Shown: positions 40,513 to 51,267, counted from the first letter of the stretch. The stretch: 64,000 bases of DNA from CAVORB01 sp963736235 (GCA_963736235.1 CAVTOR010000030.1:130352-194351); one strand, 5' to 3'. A program made the numbers and translations. Notes: generated from the letters alone by a model not told the origin.

Positions 40513-41991
40513 CTATGCCTCGCGCCAGCCCCGTTCCAGGTCTGCGAACCGGCGCACGGGGCCAAACTCCAACCCGGCGGTTCCGGCCAGGCGCTCGGTG
40601 TTGTATTCGGCGAAAGCGCGCTGAAACCGGGCGCGTCGATGCCAGCTTTCGGGCTCGAACGAGCCGATTCCCCGCAGGATGCGTACGCTGGGAACCCGTC
40701 CCAGGCCCACGAGTCCAGCCCCGCCGATGGCCGAGAACAGCTTGGTTTGCAGGATCAGATAGAGGGTCTCGGCATCATGGAGGGTTCGCCCGCGGGTGTT
40801 GGAAAACGGCGCATACAGATTCAACGAGTAGCAGGGCAGGTTCAGGCTCATGTGGTGCTTGCGCAGGCCGGGTGCACCGCGCTTGAATCGATCTGCCAGG
40901 GCGGGGCGCAGATCGCGCAGTCGGTCCGCGAGGTGTGCCAGCCCGGCGCGGGAGGGCTCCGACCAGGACAGATCCCGCAGGTTGTCCCGGATCCGCGCTC
41001 GCGGCAACAGTGGGTGACGGCGCCAGGGGGGCGGCGGTGCCGTCTCTCCGGTAAATGCCGAGAGGACTTGCGCGCCCGCTTGCTCGAGCCGCAAGTGGAT
41101 GCGGCGTACGAGCGCCTCGAGGGCGGGGTCATCGAGCACCCCCCATCCCGGCAGGCGCAGGAGACAGCCCATGGGCCGACTGCCCTCGATCACCGCCTGA
41201 TGGTCGATCGGCAATAACTCCGCCCCGTGGATCCCGAGCGGCAGGTCACCGAGGGCGTCGCGGATCAGGTGTGCGCCAACGAACGCCAGCGGATCGAGGG
41301 ACTGCCGTCGCAGGTGCAGGTCCTCAATCTCGCCCAAGGTCCCCGCGCGGGAGAGCGCGGCAAGCTCGTCCCGGCGCCAGTACAGCAGGTGGATATGCAG
41401 TTGCTTGTTAGCCTGGCAGCTCTCGCGGTCTTGGGTGCCGGGATCACAGTTGAGCGCGATATGCATGCGTCCGCCATCCAGGTCGAGCTCCCGCATCATC
41501 TCGGGTTCGGACACGAACGCCGCGAAGCTCGCCGCGCTGCGCCAAAGCAGTTGCCCGCCGATCGGCGGAGCGTCGACGGGCGCGGGTTGCGGCGGTTGGT
41601 GCATGGCGCTGACCATGAGGTCGTACAGGGCGTGGGGCGAGGCCTTGTCGACCAGGGCGAAGCGCGCGCCGCCGGTGTCAATCACCTGGATCATGCGGCG
41701 GCGGTAGCGCGTCGCGGGATCCGGGTGCTCTTGCTCTTCAGTGGTGAGAGCGAAGACCGGTGGGGGGCCTGGAATGCATACCTGGCTCCAGGCAACGGGC
41801 AGGCCGCTTGCCGTCGTTGGGTAGAGGCCGGAAAGCGCGTCGGTGGGTTTGGATTGAGGCACTTGGTGCGAGTCGCCTGTGTTCGCCGCGACCGCCGCGA
41901 CGCTGGATGGGCAGAGCGCCTGCGCGCCGCCGCCTGGATGCATGCCACCCGGGACCGGGCGAATGGTACGCGGGCAGGCCCCGGTCTTCAA
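40513..41991 (-). CDS. Uncharacterised protein, up to 492 aa
   Basis: The coding character is clear from VCIPGPPPVFALTTEEQEHP onward. The exact start is uncertain: ATGs at 41991 and 41943, or one further in. Segments that look conserved are MIQVIDTGGARFALVDKAS, RMHIALNCDPGTQ, an HxH motif in NKQLHIHLLYWRRDEL, and in the C-terminal half HHMSLNLPCYSLNLYAPF and LLPRARIRDNLRDLSW. No signal peptide or membrane helix is seen. The HIHLL motif recalls HIT/GalT nucleotide-binding enzymes but the rest does not support that. It is upstream of the DMT transporter (57-bp gap) on the same strand and may share its operon. Confidence 0.6.
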   Translation of the reverse strand: MKTGACPRTIRPVPGGMHPGGGAQALCPSSVAAVAANTGDSHQVPQSKPTDALSGLYPTTASGLPVAWSQVCIPGPPPVFALTTEEQEHPDPATRYRRRMIQVIDTGGARFALVDKASPHALYDLMVSAMHQPPQPAPVDAPPIGGQLLWRSAASFAAFVSEPEMMRELDLDGGRMHIALNCDPGTQDRESCQANKQLHIHLLYWRRDELAALSRAGTLGEIEDLHLRRQSLDPLAFVGAHLIRDALGDLPLGIHGAELLPIDHQAVIEGSRPMGCLLRLPGWGVLDDPALEALVRRIHLRLEQAGAQVLSAFTGETAPPPPWRRHPLLPRARIRDNLRDLSWSEPSRAGLAHLADRLRDLRPALADRFKRGAPGLRKHHMSLNLPCYSLNLYAPFSNTRGRTLHDAETLYLILQTKLFSAIGGAGLVGLGRVPSVRILRGIGSFEPESWHRRARFQRAFAEYNTERLAGTAGLEFGPVRRFADLERGWREA

Positions 41992-42225
41992 CGGGACGGC
42001 GAATAACAGGGGGCGGCCTCCATTTCCGCCGCGGAGCCCGGGACGCGCGCCGGGCGGGATCGCGGCTCGCGTGCCGTGTCGGGTTCAGGGGCGGTTCAGC
42101 GTCCCGCGCATAGGATGGTTCCCGAGGATGGGCAATCGCCCGCTTCCGTGGATCGCAGCAGTGAAGGCGCGCCGCGCTTTCGTTTCTGATCCATGCATCG
42201 TTGACGGACGGATAAGGAGAGCAAC

Positions 42226-42528
42226 ATGAACCCGAAACGCCTGATGATCGCCCTCGTGGCCGCCTCAGTCCTCGCGGCTGGCACCCTGCTGCCGGGCTCC
42301 GTGCTCGCCGACGGCCGCCATCACGGGGATCACCACGGACACGATCACGGCTGGCGCCATGTCGCGAAACACAAGCACAAACACAAGCATCCTCGCGGGA
42401 TCATCCACGAGCACCGCTATTATCGGGATTACGTTCCCGCCCGGCGTTACCACTGGGACGACGGCTACTGCCCAGACTATGGCGGTCGCAGCCGTTTCCG
42501 CATCACCTACAGTGGCGGCTGGGACTGA
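42226..42528 (+). CDS. Small exported His-rich protein
   Basis: The 100-residue precursor has AAGGAGAG upstream of the ATG and a signal peptide ending at VLA (~28). The mature protein starts with a His/Asp/Lys-rich run (DGRHHGDHHGHDHGWRH then KHKHKHKH), followed by YYRDYVPARRYHWDDGYCPDYGG. This may bind Zn, Ni or Cu in the periplasm. It is divergent from the preceding unknown gene and ~110 bp upstream of the PepSY-like gene. Confidence 0.7.
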   Translation: MNPKRLMIALVAASVLAAGTLLPGSVLADGRHHGDHHGHDHGWRHVAKHKHKHKHPRGIIHEHRYYRDYVPARRYHWDDGYCPDYGGRSRFRITYSGGWD

Positions 42529-42638
42529 GTCGGTGCGAGGAAGCGGGATCGGCGGCGCATGATCAGCGCCAATCCCGAAGTCCCCGCTCCTGTGCTAGAT
42601 TCTCGGATGCTCCATCACGGCATGAGTGACGCGCATAC

Positions 42639-42902
42639 ATGAAGCTCGCCAGCCTTATCCCGATCATCGCGCTCTGCCTCATCGTCCATCCCGCCTCTGT
42701 GATCGCGGGAGGCAAGAAGGGCGGTAAGGACGAGCGTGAAAAGGCGAGGTCCTTCACGCCCGAGCAGGCGGCGAAGTCGGCTCGGCGCCAGTCCGGCGGG
42801 CGCGTGCTCAACGTCAAGCCAGACAAAGAGGGTTATCGGGTCAAGGTGCTGACGCCCAAGGGCGAGGTGCTCTATGTCCCGGTCGACCCGCCCCGGCGGT
42901 AA
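42639..42902 (+). CDS. Small exported PepSY-like protein
   Basis: The 87-residue precursor has a signal peptide (MKLASLIPIIALCLIVHPASVIAG), a Lys-rich linker and one PepSY-like unit, EQAAKSARRQSGGRVLNVKP then GYRVKVLTPKGEVLYVPVD. Such single-unit proteins are often encoded next to PhoP/PhoQ-like systems. Here it lies 15 bp before the response regulator, so it probably senses or inhibits in the periplasm with that pair. Confidence 0.75.
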   Translation: MKLASLIPIIALCLIVHPASVIAGGKKGGKDEREKARSFTPEQAAKSARRQSGGRVLNVKPDKEGYRVKVLTPKGEVLYVPVDPPRR

Positions 42903-42917
42903 TGCCCGGCGAAGGCC

Positions 42918-43604
42918 ATGCGCATCCTGATTATCGAGGACGAGTCCGCACTTCGCCGCCAGCTCGCGGACCGTCTGACCCGAGCTGGCCTCGATGTGGA
43001 GGATACCGGTGACGGCGCCGAGGGCCTCTATCTCGCCTCGGAGTACGCCTTCGACGTCGCCGTGGTGGACCTCGGGCTACCTGGCCTACCGGGGCTCGAC
43101 GTCATTCGCCGGCTGCGTGCCCGGGGTAGCCAGTTGCCCATCCTGATCCTCACCGCGCGCGGTAGCTGGCAGGAGAAAGTAGAGGGGCTGGAGGCGGGGG
43201 CCGATGACTACCTGACCAAGCCTTTCCAGCCGGAGGAGCTTCTGGCCCGCCTCCGCGCCCTGCTGCGGCGTGCCGCGGGAGCGGCAGGAGGCGAGCTGCG
43301 CTGCGGGCCTCTGCGCATGGACCTTGCCGCACAAACGGTCAGGATCGGCGATCGCGAGCCTGACCTGACCGCCTTCGAGTACCGCCTCCTCGAACATCTT
43401 GCGACCAGCCGTGGCAAGGTTCTCTCCAAGCAGGAGCTGGCGGATCGCCTGTACCCCCACGACGAGGACCGCGACAGCAACGTGCTCGAGGTGCTGGTGG
43501 GGCGCCTGCGTCGCAAGCTGGATCCGGACGGCTCCTTGTCGCCGATCGAGACCCTGCGGGGGCGCGGCTATCGCTTCGCCCTGGGGGATGGCGGCGACGC
43601 ATGA
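42918..43604 (+). CDS. PhoP/OmpR-family response regulator
   Basis: The 228-residue protein has a receiver domain (phospho-acceptor Asp51 in VAVVDLGLPGLPGLD, acidic pair in IIEDES, Thr79 and Lys101) and a C-terminal winged helix (~125-222, with EYRLLEHLATSRGKVLSKQEL and SNVLEVLVGRLRRKLD). It binds DNA when phosphorylated, probably by the kinase encoded directly after it. Its gene overlaps the kinase gene by ATGA (43601-43604). Confidence 0.92.
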   Translation: MRILIIEDESALRRQLADRLTRAGLDVEDTGDGAEGLYLASEYAFDVAVVDLGLPGLPGLDVIRRLRARGSQLPILILTARGSWQEKVEGLEAGADDYLTKPFQPEELLARLRALLRRAAGAAGGELRCGPLRMDLAAQTVRIGDREPDLTAFEYRLLEHLATSRGKVLSKQELADRLYPHDEDRDSNVLEVLVGRLRRKLDPDGSLSPIETLRGRGYRFALGDGGDA

Positions 43605-44941
43605 AGTCCCTGAGGGCTCGCGTGGCCCTGTCCGCCGCGGTGGTGCTGGCCATCTTCATCCTGCTGACCAGCCTGGCGCTGGAACATGCCTTTCAGGACA
43701 GCGCACGCTCGGCCAGGGAACAAAGGCTGCTCGGACAGCTCTACCTGCTGATGGCCGCCGCCGAGGCCGAGGATGGGACCCTGGCGCTTCCTTCCGAGCA
43801 AGCCGAGCCGCGTCTGGGCCTGCCGCAGTCCGGCCTGTACGCGGCGGTGATGGACGAGGCCGGCGATCGGATCTGGGAATCCCGGTCCAACATCGGCCTT
43901 GACGCACCGCTGGACGGCCCGCTACCGCCGGGGAGGGCGGCCTTCGATCAGCGCCAGGGCGCTGACGGACGGGACTACTTCGTTGAGCGCTTCGGTGTCA
44001 CCTGGGCCACGGGACCGCTGCCCGTCGCCTACACCTTCGCGATTGCCGAGGACCTGGGCCCTTACCAGGCGGAGCTTGCCGGCTTTCGCACGGGGCTTGC
44101 GGGCTGGTTGGGGGCCATGTCTTTGCTCACGCTGGCCGCTCTGGTCGCTTCCCTGCGTTGGGGCCTCACGCCCCTGGGGCGGGTCGCGGATGAGGTTGCG
44201 GAGATCGAGGCCGGGCGTCAGGAACGGATACGCGGCGAATACCCCTCGGAGTTGGAAGCACTTACCGGTAACCTCAACGCCCTGCTCGCCCACGAGCGCG
44301 CCCAGCAAACCCGCCTGCAGAACACCCTAGGTGACCTCGCCCACAGTCTCAAGACCCCGCTGGCGGTGATGCGCGGGGCGCTCGAGCCGCAAGACCTGGA
44401 CCCGGAAACCGCGGAGCTGATGGACGAGCAGCTCTCTCGGATGAACCACATGGTCGCCTACCAGCTGCAGCGCGCGCGCGTTCGCGCCGGATCCGCGGCG
44501 GGGCTCGCGCCCCGCGTGCCGCTGGCGCGGGCGGCCGAGCGGCTCGCCGCCTCGATGGCCAAGGTGTACCGCGAGAAAGGCCTGCAGATCGATCTTCGCA
44601 TCGAGCCGGGCCTGGTCTTCCGCGGCGCGGAGGAGGACCTGACCGAGTTGCTTGGCAACCTGATGGACAATGCCTGCAAATGGGCGCGTCGGCGCGTCCG
44701 CGTCAGTGCCGTTGAGGATGCCGGGCGGCTGCGTATCCGGGTGGAGGACGATGGCCCTGGTATTCCGCCGGATCAGGCCAAGCAGGTGCTGGAGCGGGGT
44801 TCCCGGCTGGACCAGGCCACGCCGGGTCACGGCATCGGGCTGGCGGTCGCGCGCGACATCTGCGTCGCCTATGGGGGTGCGATCAACATTCATGAGAGCG
44901 CGCTGGGGGGAGCCTCGGTGCAAGCGTGGGTGAAGGTCTGA
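43601..44941 (+). CDS. PhoQ-like sensor histidine kinase
   Basis: The 446-residue inner-membrane kinase has two transmembrane helices (~9-28 and ~167-187) flanking a ~135-residue periplasmic sensor, then a HAMP-like segment. The DHp domain has His248 in GDLAHSLKTPLAVM, and the HATPase domain has NLMDNACKWA (N box), VEDDGPGIP (G1) and GHGIGLAVA (G2). It phosphorylates the preceding response regulator, and with the PepSY-like protein forms a three-gene envelope-sensing unit. The signal is unknown. Confidence 0.92.
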   Translation: MKSLRARVALSAAVVLAIFILLTSLALEHAFQDSARSAREQRLLGQLYLLMAAAEAEDGTLALPSEQAEPRLGLPQSGLYAAVMDEAGDRIWESRSNIGLDAPLDGPLPPGRAAFDQRQGADGRDYFVERFGVTWATGPLPVAYTFAIAEDLGPYQAELAGFRTGLAGWLGAMSLLTLAALVASLRWGLTPLGRVADEVAEIEAGRQERIRGEYPSELEALTGNLNALLAHERAQQTRLQNTLGDLAHSLKTPLAVMRGALEPQDLDPETAELMDEQLSRMNHMVAYQLQRARVRAGSAAGLAPRVPLARAAERLAASMAKVYREKGLQIDLRIEPGLVFRGAEEDLTELLGNLMDNACKWARRRVRVSAVEDAGRLRIRVEDDGPGIPPDQAKQVLERGSRLDQATPGHGIGLAVARDICVAYGGAINIHESALGGASVQAWVKV

Positions 44942-45285
44942 ACCGGACCCGATCGGGCGAGGTCCTCGGCTGCCCGCCGCATTTCACGTCTCGCGTCCGA
45001 ACCCCCTGGTTTGGGGGCCTGGCGCTCCGCCTTAGCCAGCCCTCGCCATCCTCCGCAGCATCCTGATCCAGGTCGTCCGCCGGGAAAAGCAAATACTGAC
45101 CATTAAGATAATTGACTTCTTAAATATATTATCCATTTGTAATCTATACAGGATTTGCCGGGCTCCCGTTCCCCTTCGGGTATATGAGGCCTCTGCGTGC
45201 TCCGGGTGCTTTCTGCAGTGTGCGACCCAGGGCACACATTCCGTTCCTGTCTCGGAAGGACAATGTTCTCGGACCGGTAGAGCCG
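44942..45285 (+). promoter_or_regulatory. Upstream region of the rnf/PFOR operon
   Basis: This 344-bp gap contains a distinctly AT-rich stretch (~45085-45153) with TTGACT at 45112 and TATATT at 45125, which are not ideally spaced. It is the only obvious promoter candidate for the operon starting with rnfB. A GGAAGGAC sequence lies about 25 bp before the rnfB ATG. No gene is seen here and no binding site can be named. Confidence 0.45.
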
Positions 45286-46151
45286 ATGGAAACGACACTC
45301 ATCGCCGTTGGATTCATGACCGTGCTGGGGCTGATGCTGGCCACGGTCCTGGTCGTGGCGAACGTCATCTCTACGTCTTCGAGGATCCACGCATCGACCA
45401 GGTCGAGGACCTGCTGCCCCACGCCAACTGCGGTGCCTGCGGCACGCCAGGGTGTCGCCCGTTCGCGGAGATGCTGGTCAAGGGTGAGGTCGAGCCTGGC
45501 CTCTGTACCGTCAACCCCAAGGACATGAATCAGGTCATCGCCGATTTCCTCGGCGTTGGTCTGGGAGCTCAGGAGCAGCGTGTGGCGCGTCTGGCCTGCG
45601 CCGGCGGATCCCACGTCGCCTACATCCGCGCATCCTATGCGGGGCTCGGTTCCTGCCGCGCCGCGGCGCTGGTCTCCGGTGGCGGCAAGGGTTGTGCCTG
45701 GGGCTGCCTGGGCCTGGGGGATTGCGCCGACGTGTGCGAGTTCGATGCCATCCGCATGGACCGCCACGGCCTGCCCGTGGTCACCGACTCGGCTTGCACC
45801 GCCTGCGGCGATTGCGTCGATGTCTGTCCCAAGGACTTGTTCAGCATTCAGCCGGTGAGTCGCCGCCTATGGGTGGCCTGCAGCAACCGTGAATTCGGTG
45901 GCGCAGCCGAGGAGCAGTGCGGGGTGATCTGCACCGCCTGCGCCCGGTGCGCCCAGGACTCGCCGGAAGGCCTCATCGAGATCCGCGACAATCTGGCGGT
46001 GATCGACTACGCCAAGAATGGCCTCGCCTCCCGGGTCGCGATCGAGCGCTGTCCGACCGGCGCCATCGTCTGGCTCGAGCAGGGCGGCCGATTGGAGAAG
46101 GGCAGGGACGCGCGCAAGGTGGTCCGCAAAGAGGCGCTGCCGATCGCCTGA
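45286..46151 (+). CDS. rnfB: Electron transport complex subunit RnfB, long ferredoxin type (one frameshift)
   Basis: RnfB takes electrons from ferredoxin into the Rnf membrane complex. The ~288-residue protein has an N-terminal membrane helix (METTLIAVGFMTVLGLMLATV), the Fe-S domain CGACGTPGCRPFAEM and three Cys-rich ferredoxin-like motifs (CAWGCLGLGDCADVC, CTACGDCVDVCPKDL, CTACARCAQDSPEGL). This is longer than the ~190-residue enterobacterial form. One missing base near 45362 breaks the frame (expected NRHLYVFEDPRI). It begins the operon and is followed 42 bp later by PFOR. Confidence 0.9.
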
Positions 46152-46193
46152 AACAGGGCCGCGCCCCGGGGTGTCCGGGCGGTCCAGAAATCC

Positions 46194-49100
46194 ATGCCCG
46201 AGGAAGAGAAGGCCATGTTCGGTAAAAAAGACCAAGAGACGTTCAAGTACCCCGGTGTGCGCATGGCGATGGACGGCAACAGCGCCGTCATCATGTGCGA
46301 ACGCGAGGCATCCGATGCCGCCGGCGCCTATCCCATCACGCCCTCTACCCAGATGGGCGAATATTGGGCGGAGGCCACCGCGAGCGGGCATATCAACGTC
46401 TCCGGCCGCCCGTTGGTCTTCCTCGAGCCTGAGTCCGAGCACGCCGCCGCGGCGGTGACCGCCGGCATGTCCATGTCCGGGCTGCGCGCGACCAACTTCT
46501 CCTCCGCCCAGGGCGTGGCCTTCATGCACGAGTCGCTCTACGCCGCGGTCGGCAAGCGCCTGCCCTACGTGCTCAACGTCGGCTGCCGGGCCATCACCAA
46601 GGCCAGCCTCAACGTCCACTGCGGCCACGACGACTATCACTGCATCGACGACACCGGTTTCTTCCAGGTCTTCGGCAAGAACGCGCAGGAGGCCGCGGAC
46701 TTGAATCTGATCGGCCGCAAGATCGCGGAGCTCTCCCTGACGCCGGCGGCGGTGGCCCAGGACGGCTTTCTGACTACCCATCTGATCGAGCCGCTCCAGG
46801 TGCCCGAGCGGGAGCTGGTGGAGGAGTTTCTCGGCCACCCGGAGGACATGATCGAGTGCCCGACCCCGGCCCAGAAGCTGGTCTATGGCGAGACCCGCCG
46901 CCGGGTACCGGAGCTGTGGGACGTGGACAGGCCGATGCTGTCCGGCTCGGTGCAGAACCAGGACGCCTACATGCAGGCGGTGGCCGCCCAGCGGCCCTAT
47001 TTCTTCGAGCACATCGCCGACATCGCCGACGTGGTGATGGCGGAATACTACGAGCTCACCGGTCGCCGCTACCGCCGCGTGAGCGGCTACCAGATCGACG
47101 ACGCGGACTACCTGATCCTCGGTCAGGGCAGCATGATCGTCCAGGCGGAGGCGGTGGCCGATTATCTGCGCGAGACCCGCAAGCTCAAGGTCGGCGTGGT
47201 GAACCTCACCATGTACCGACCCTTCCCCGGGGATCTCATCGGCACGCTGCTCAAGGGCAAGCAAGGGCGTGGCGGTGCTCGAGCGCACCGACCAGCCCCT
47301 GGCGGAGGACCTCCCGATCATGCGCGAGGTGCGCGCGGCGCTCTCCAAGTGCATGGAGAACGGCAGCGTGCCGAAGGGCGAACGGCATCCCTACCCCGGA
47401 TATGCCACCTACAAGCCCGGCGACATGCCACGCCTCTATTCGGGCTGCTACGGCCTGGGCTCACGCGACCTGCAGCCCGAGGGGCTGATCGCGGCGGTGG
47501 AGAACATGCTGCCAGACGGCCGGCACGAAGCGGTTCTTCTATCTCTCCGTGGACTTCCTGCGCGGACCAGCCGACCCCAAGGACGAGATCCGCCTGCAGG
47601 CCCTGCGCGGACGCCTATCCCCAGGTCGGCGGACCTGGCGCTCAAGGGCAGCGAGAACCCGAACCTGTTGCCGAAGGGCGCCATCACGGTGCGCATGCAC
47701 TCGGTGGGCGGCTGGGGCGCGGTGACCACCGGCAAGAACCTGGCCATGACCCTGTTCGAGCTGCTGGGCTTCGACATCCGCGCCAACCCCAAGTACGGCT
47801 CGGAGAAGAAGGGCCAGCCGACGACCTATTTCCTGTCCGCGGCGCCCGAGCCGATCCGGCTCAACTGCGAGTACCACTACGTCGACGTGGTGATGTCGCC
47901 GGACCCGAACGTTTTCACCCACTCCAATCCCCTGTTCGGCCTCGACAAGGGCGGGGTCTTCATCATCCAGTCCAGCCTGGACAGCGCCGAGCAGGTGTGG
48001 GCCACCTTCCCGCCCCAGGCGCGGCAGTTCATCGTCGAGCACGGCATCCGCGTCTTCTACGTGGACGGCTTCAAGATCGCCCGCGAGGAGGCATCGGACC
48101 GCGGAGCTGCAGTTCCGCATGCAGGGCAACGCCTTCCAGGGCGCCTTCTTCGCCGCCTCGCCGCTGATGGAGCGCGCCGGACTGGACGAAAACGGCCTGT
48201 TCAACGCCATCGAGGAGCAGCTGCGCGCCAAGTTCGGCGCCAAGGGCGAACGGGTGGTGCAGGACAACGTGCGCGTGGTGCGCCGCGGCTTCGACGAGAT
48301 CGTGGAGATCACCGACAAGACCCTCGGCGCCGGCCAGCTCGATCGCCGCGCAAGCCGGCGGGCCTGCCCGTGATGCTCAAGCAGCTGCCGGAGGGCGACG
48401 GCCGCATCTCCGACGTGCACCGCTTCTGGGAGCAGACCGGCTACTTCTACGCCACCGGCCGCGGTAGCGACAATCTGGCGGACCCCTATCAGGCCCTGAG
48501 CCTGATGCCGGCCTCCACCGGCGTCTATCGGGACATGACCCAGATCCGCTTCGAGTACCCCAAGTTCCTGCCCGAGAACTGCACCGCCTGCGGCAACTGC
48601 TTCTCGACCTGCCCGGACAGCGCCATCCCCGGCCTGGTCAACAGCGTCGCGGATGTCTTCAATACCGCCATCCTGCGCGTCGAGCGAGGCATGCCCACGC
48701 AGCACCTGCGCCGCGAGACGCGCAAGGTCGAGAAGCGCCTGCGCGAGCTGCTCGAGGGCGCGGGCGAGGCCGCGGAGGTACGCACCCTGCTCGATCAGGC
48801 GGTGCTGGAGACCCTGGCGGCCGCCGAGCTCGATGCGGAGCAGAAGGCATCGCTCGAGAAGGAGATGGGGCTCTTCCTGCAGGCCCTGGGCGACTTCCAG
48901 CTCGCGGTCACCAAGCCCTACTGGACCAACCGGGAGAAGAAGCAGAAGGGCAGCGGCGGCTTGTTCAGCATCACCGTCAACCCTTACACCTGCAAGGGCT
49001 GCATGGAGTGTATCGAGGTCTGCGACGACGGCGCCCTGGTGGCCGAGCCCCAGACCGAGCAGGCGATCGCGGACATGAAGGCCAAGTGGGACATCTGGCT

Positions 49101-51148
49101 CGACCTGCCCACCACCGACCCCGATTTCATCCGCATCGACGACCTGGACGACAAGGTCGGCGCCCTGGAGACCCTGCTGCTCGACAAGGCCAACTACAAT
49201 TCCCTGGTCTCCGGCGACGGCGCCTGCATGGGCTGCGGCGAGAAGACGGTGATTCACCTGTTCACCGCCACGGTCACCGCCCTGATGCAGCCGCGGGTCA
49301 AGCGCCACCTGGCCGAGATCGACGACCTGATCAACCGCCTGGAGACCCATGTGCGGCTCAGGCTGGCGGAGAGCATGGACCTCAGCAACACCGCCGCCAT
49401 CGGCAAGGCCCTGGACGCCCACCGGGACACCGACCTCACCCTGGCGGAGCTCTCGGCCGAGCTGGATCAGGACAAGAAGGCGCAGCCGGTGGACCCGGAC
49501 TGGCTCAAGTGGGTGACCGGGCTCCTCGACCGGTTGCGGCAGCTCAAGGCCCGATACACCGAGTACGACCAGCCGCGCGCGCGAGATGGGCATCGTCAAC
49601 GCCACCGGCTGCACCTCGGTATGGGGCTCCACCTTCCCCTTCAACCCCTACCCCTTCCCCTGGACCAGCCACCTGTTCCAGGACGCGCCCTCGGTGGCCA
49701 TGGGCCTGTTCGAGGGCCACATGCGCAAGATGGCGGAGGGCTTCAAGGCCATCCGCCAGGCCAAGCTGGAGCTGGACGGCAAGTACCAGGCGGCCGAGCA
49801 TGGGTCCTTCTTCACCTACTTCAGCTGGAAGGACTTCTCCGACGGACGAGTGGCTGCTGTGCCCGCCGGTGGTCAGCATCGGCGGCGACGGGGCCATGTA
49901 CGACATCGGCTTCCAGAACCTGTCGCGGGCACTGATGTCGGGCCTCCCGATCAAGGTGCTGGTGCTCGACACCCAGGTCTACTCCAATACCGGCGGCCAG
50001 GCCTGCACCTCGGGCTTCATCGGCCAGGTGGCGGACATGAGCCCCTACGGCAAGGCATGGAAGGGCAAGACCGAGATCCGCAAGGAGATGGGTCTGATCG
50101 GCATGGCGCACCGCTCCAGCTTCGTGCTGCAAGGGGCCATCTCACACATGACCCACCTGCTGGAGGGCTACATCGACGGCCTGAACAGCCGCCGCCCGGC
50201 ACTGTTCAACGTCTATGCGGTCTGCCAGCCGGAGCACGGCGTCGGCGACGACTGCTCCGAGCATCAGAGCCGCCTGGCGGTGGAGTCGCGCGCCTATCCC
50301 CTGTTCCGCTTCGACCCGGACGCCGGCACCACCTTCGAGGAGTGCTGCTCCATCGAGGGCAACCCGGACCTCGAAGAGGACTGGATCAGCTGGACCCTCA
50401 ACTACCAGGACGAGACCGGCAAGGAGGCGCGAGATGGAGGTGCCCATGACCTTCGCCGACTTCGCCATGACCGAGGGCCGTTTCCGCAAGCATTTCCGCA
50501 AGGCCCCGCCGGAGACCTGGAACGAGGACATGGTGCCCCTGCACGAGTTCCTGGAAATGGATGCGGACGACCGCGAGGGCCGGTTCCCCTACATCTGGGG
50601 GGTGGACGCCAAGAACCGCCTGATGCGCGTGCTGGTGGCCGAGGAGCTGGTGCGCTCCTGCGAGGAGCGGCTGCGACTTCTGGCGCCAGCTCAAGGGCCT
50701 GGTGGGCATGGACCACCAGTTCGACGAGGAGCGGTGCGCAACCAGGCCAAGGCCGAGATGGCCCAGAAGCTGACCGCCAGCCTGCTGGCCATGGCGACCG
50801 GCGGCGAGTGCCGGCGCCCTGGCCGACGTCGCGAGCGGCGGCCACAGCGGCGCCGCAGCGGCGCAATGGCGGCAACGGCGCCGCCGCCGCCGGCGACTGG
50901 GAGCCGGTCTGGATCGAGACCCCCGAGTGCACCGCCTGCGACGAGTGCACCGACCATCAACCCCAAGATCTTCGCCTACAACGACCAGAAGCAGGCCATC
51001 GTCGTCGACCCCAAGGGTGGCCCCTACAAGGACATCGTCAAGGCCGCGGAGAAATGCACCGCCGGCTGCATCCATCCCGGGCACGCCCTGGAACCCGGCG
51101 GAGAAGGACCTGGACAAGCTGATGAAGCGGGCGGAGAAGTACCAGTAG
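46194..51148 (+). CDS. Giant pyruvate:ferredoxin (flavodoxin) oxidoreductase with inserts and C-terminal ferredoxin domain (about 15 frameshifts)
   Basis: NifJ-type enzymes interconvert pyruvate and acetyl-CoA + CO2 with ferredoxin. The corrected protein is ~1,650 residues, against ~1,170 for usual NifJ. In order: pyruvate-binding domains (DAAGAYPITPSTQMGEYWAE), gamma domain (VGGWGAVTTGKNLAMTLFEL), ferredoxin motifs CTACGNCFSTCPDSAI and CKGCMECIEVCDDGAL separated by a ~125-residue charged helical insert, and the TPP domain (GACMGCGEKTVIHL, then a ~120-residue helical insert, then NATGCTSVWGS and SIGGDGAMYDIGFQN). The C-terminal extension is new to me: ~100 residues (FADFAMTEGRFRKHFRKAP), a Gly/Ala linker and a ferredoxin-like domain (CTACDECT...KCTAGCIHPG). 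Shifts lie near 47263, 47527, 47612, 47632, 48104, 48350, 49580, 49846, 50433, 50672, 50731, 50808, 50865, 50953 and 51085; conserved sequence resumes each time. Confidence 0.85.
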
Positions 51149-51257
51149 GATGGCGGGAGGAGCGAACCATAACGTAGCCGTTGCCGACGGCCTGGTGATC
51201 GTTGGGGTCCGCAAGCTCACCCCAACTTCCTCCGCGGCGAGCTATCGCGGTGAGGTA
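51149..51257. repeat. Palindromic element between PFOR and rnfC
   Basis: The gap holds a hairpin GTTGGGGT...ACCCCAAC (51201-51208 and 51219-51226) within a segment that looks like the dispersed GGTTGGGGT-type palindromes common between genes in gammaproteobacteria. It may also attenuate or process the transcript between PFOR and rnfC. The repeat nature is an inference because no second copy is visible here. Confidence 0.4.
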
Positions 51258-51267
51258 AGGTAACTCG

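Noticed and set aside
47539..49644. Long minus-strand open frame of ~700 codons
   Set aside because: It is the shadow of the PFOR gene in high-GC DNA. The plus strand carries the conserved motifs, and the minus translation has no recognisable domain.
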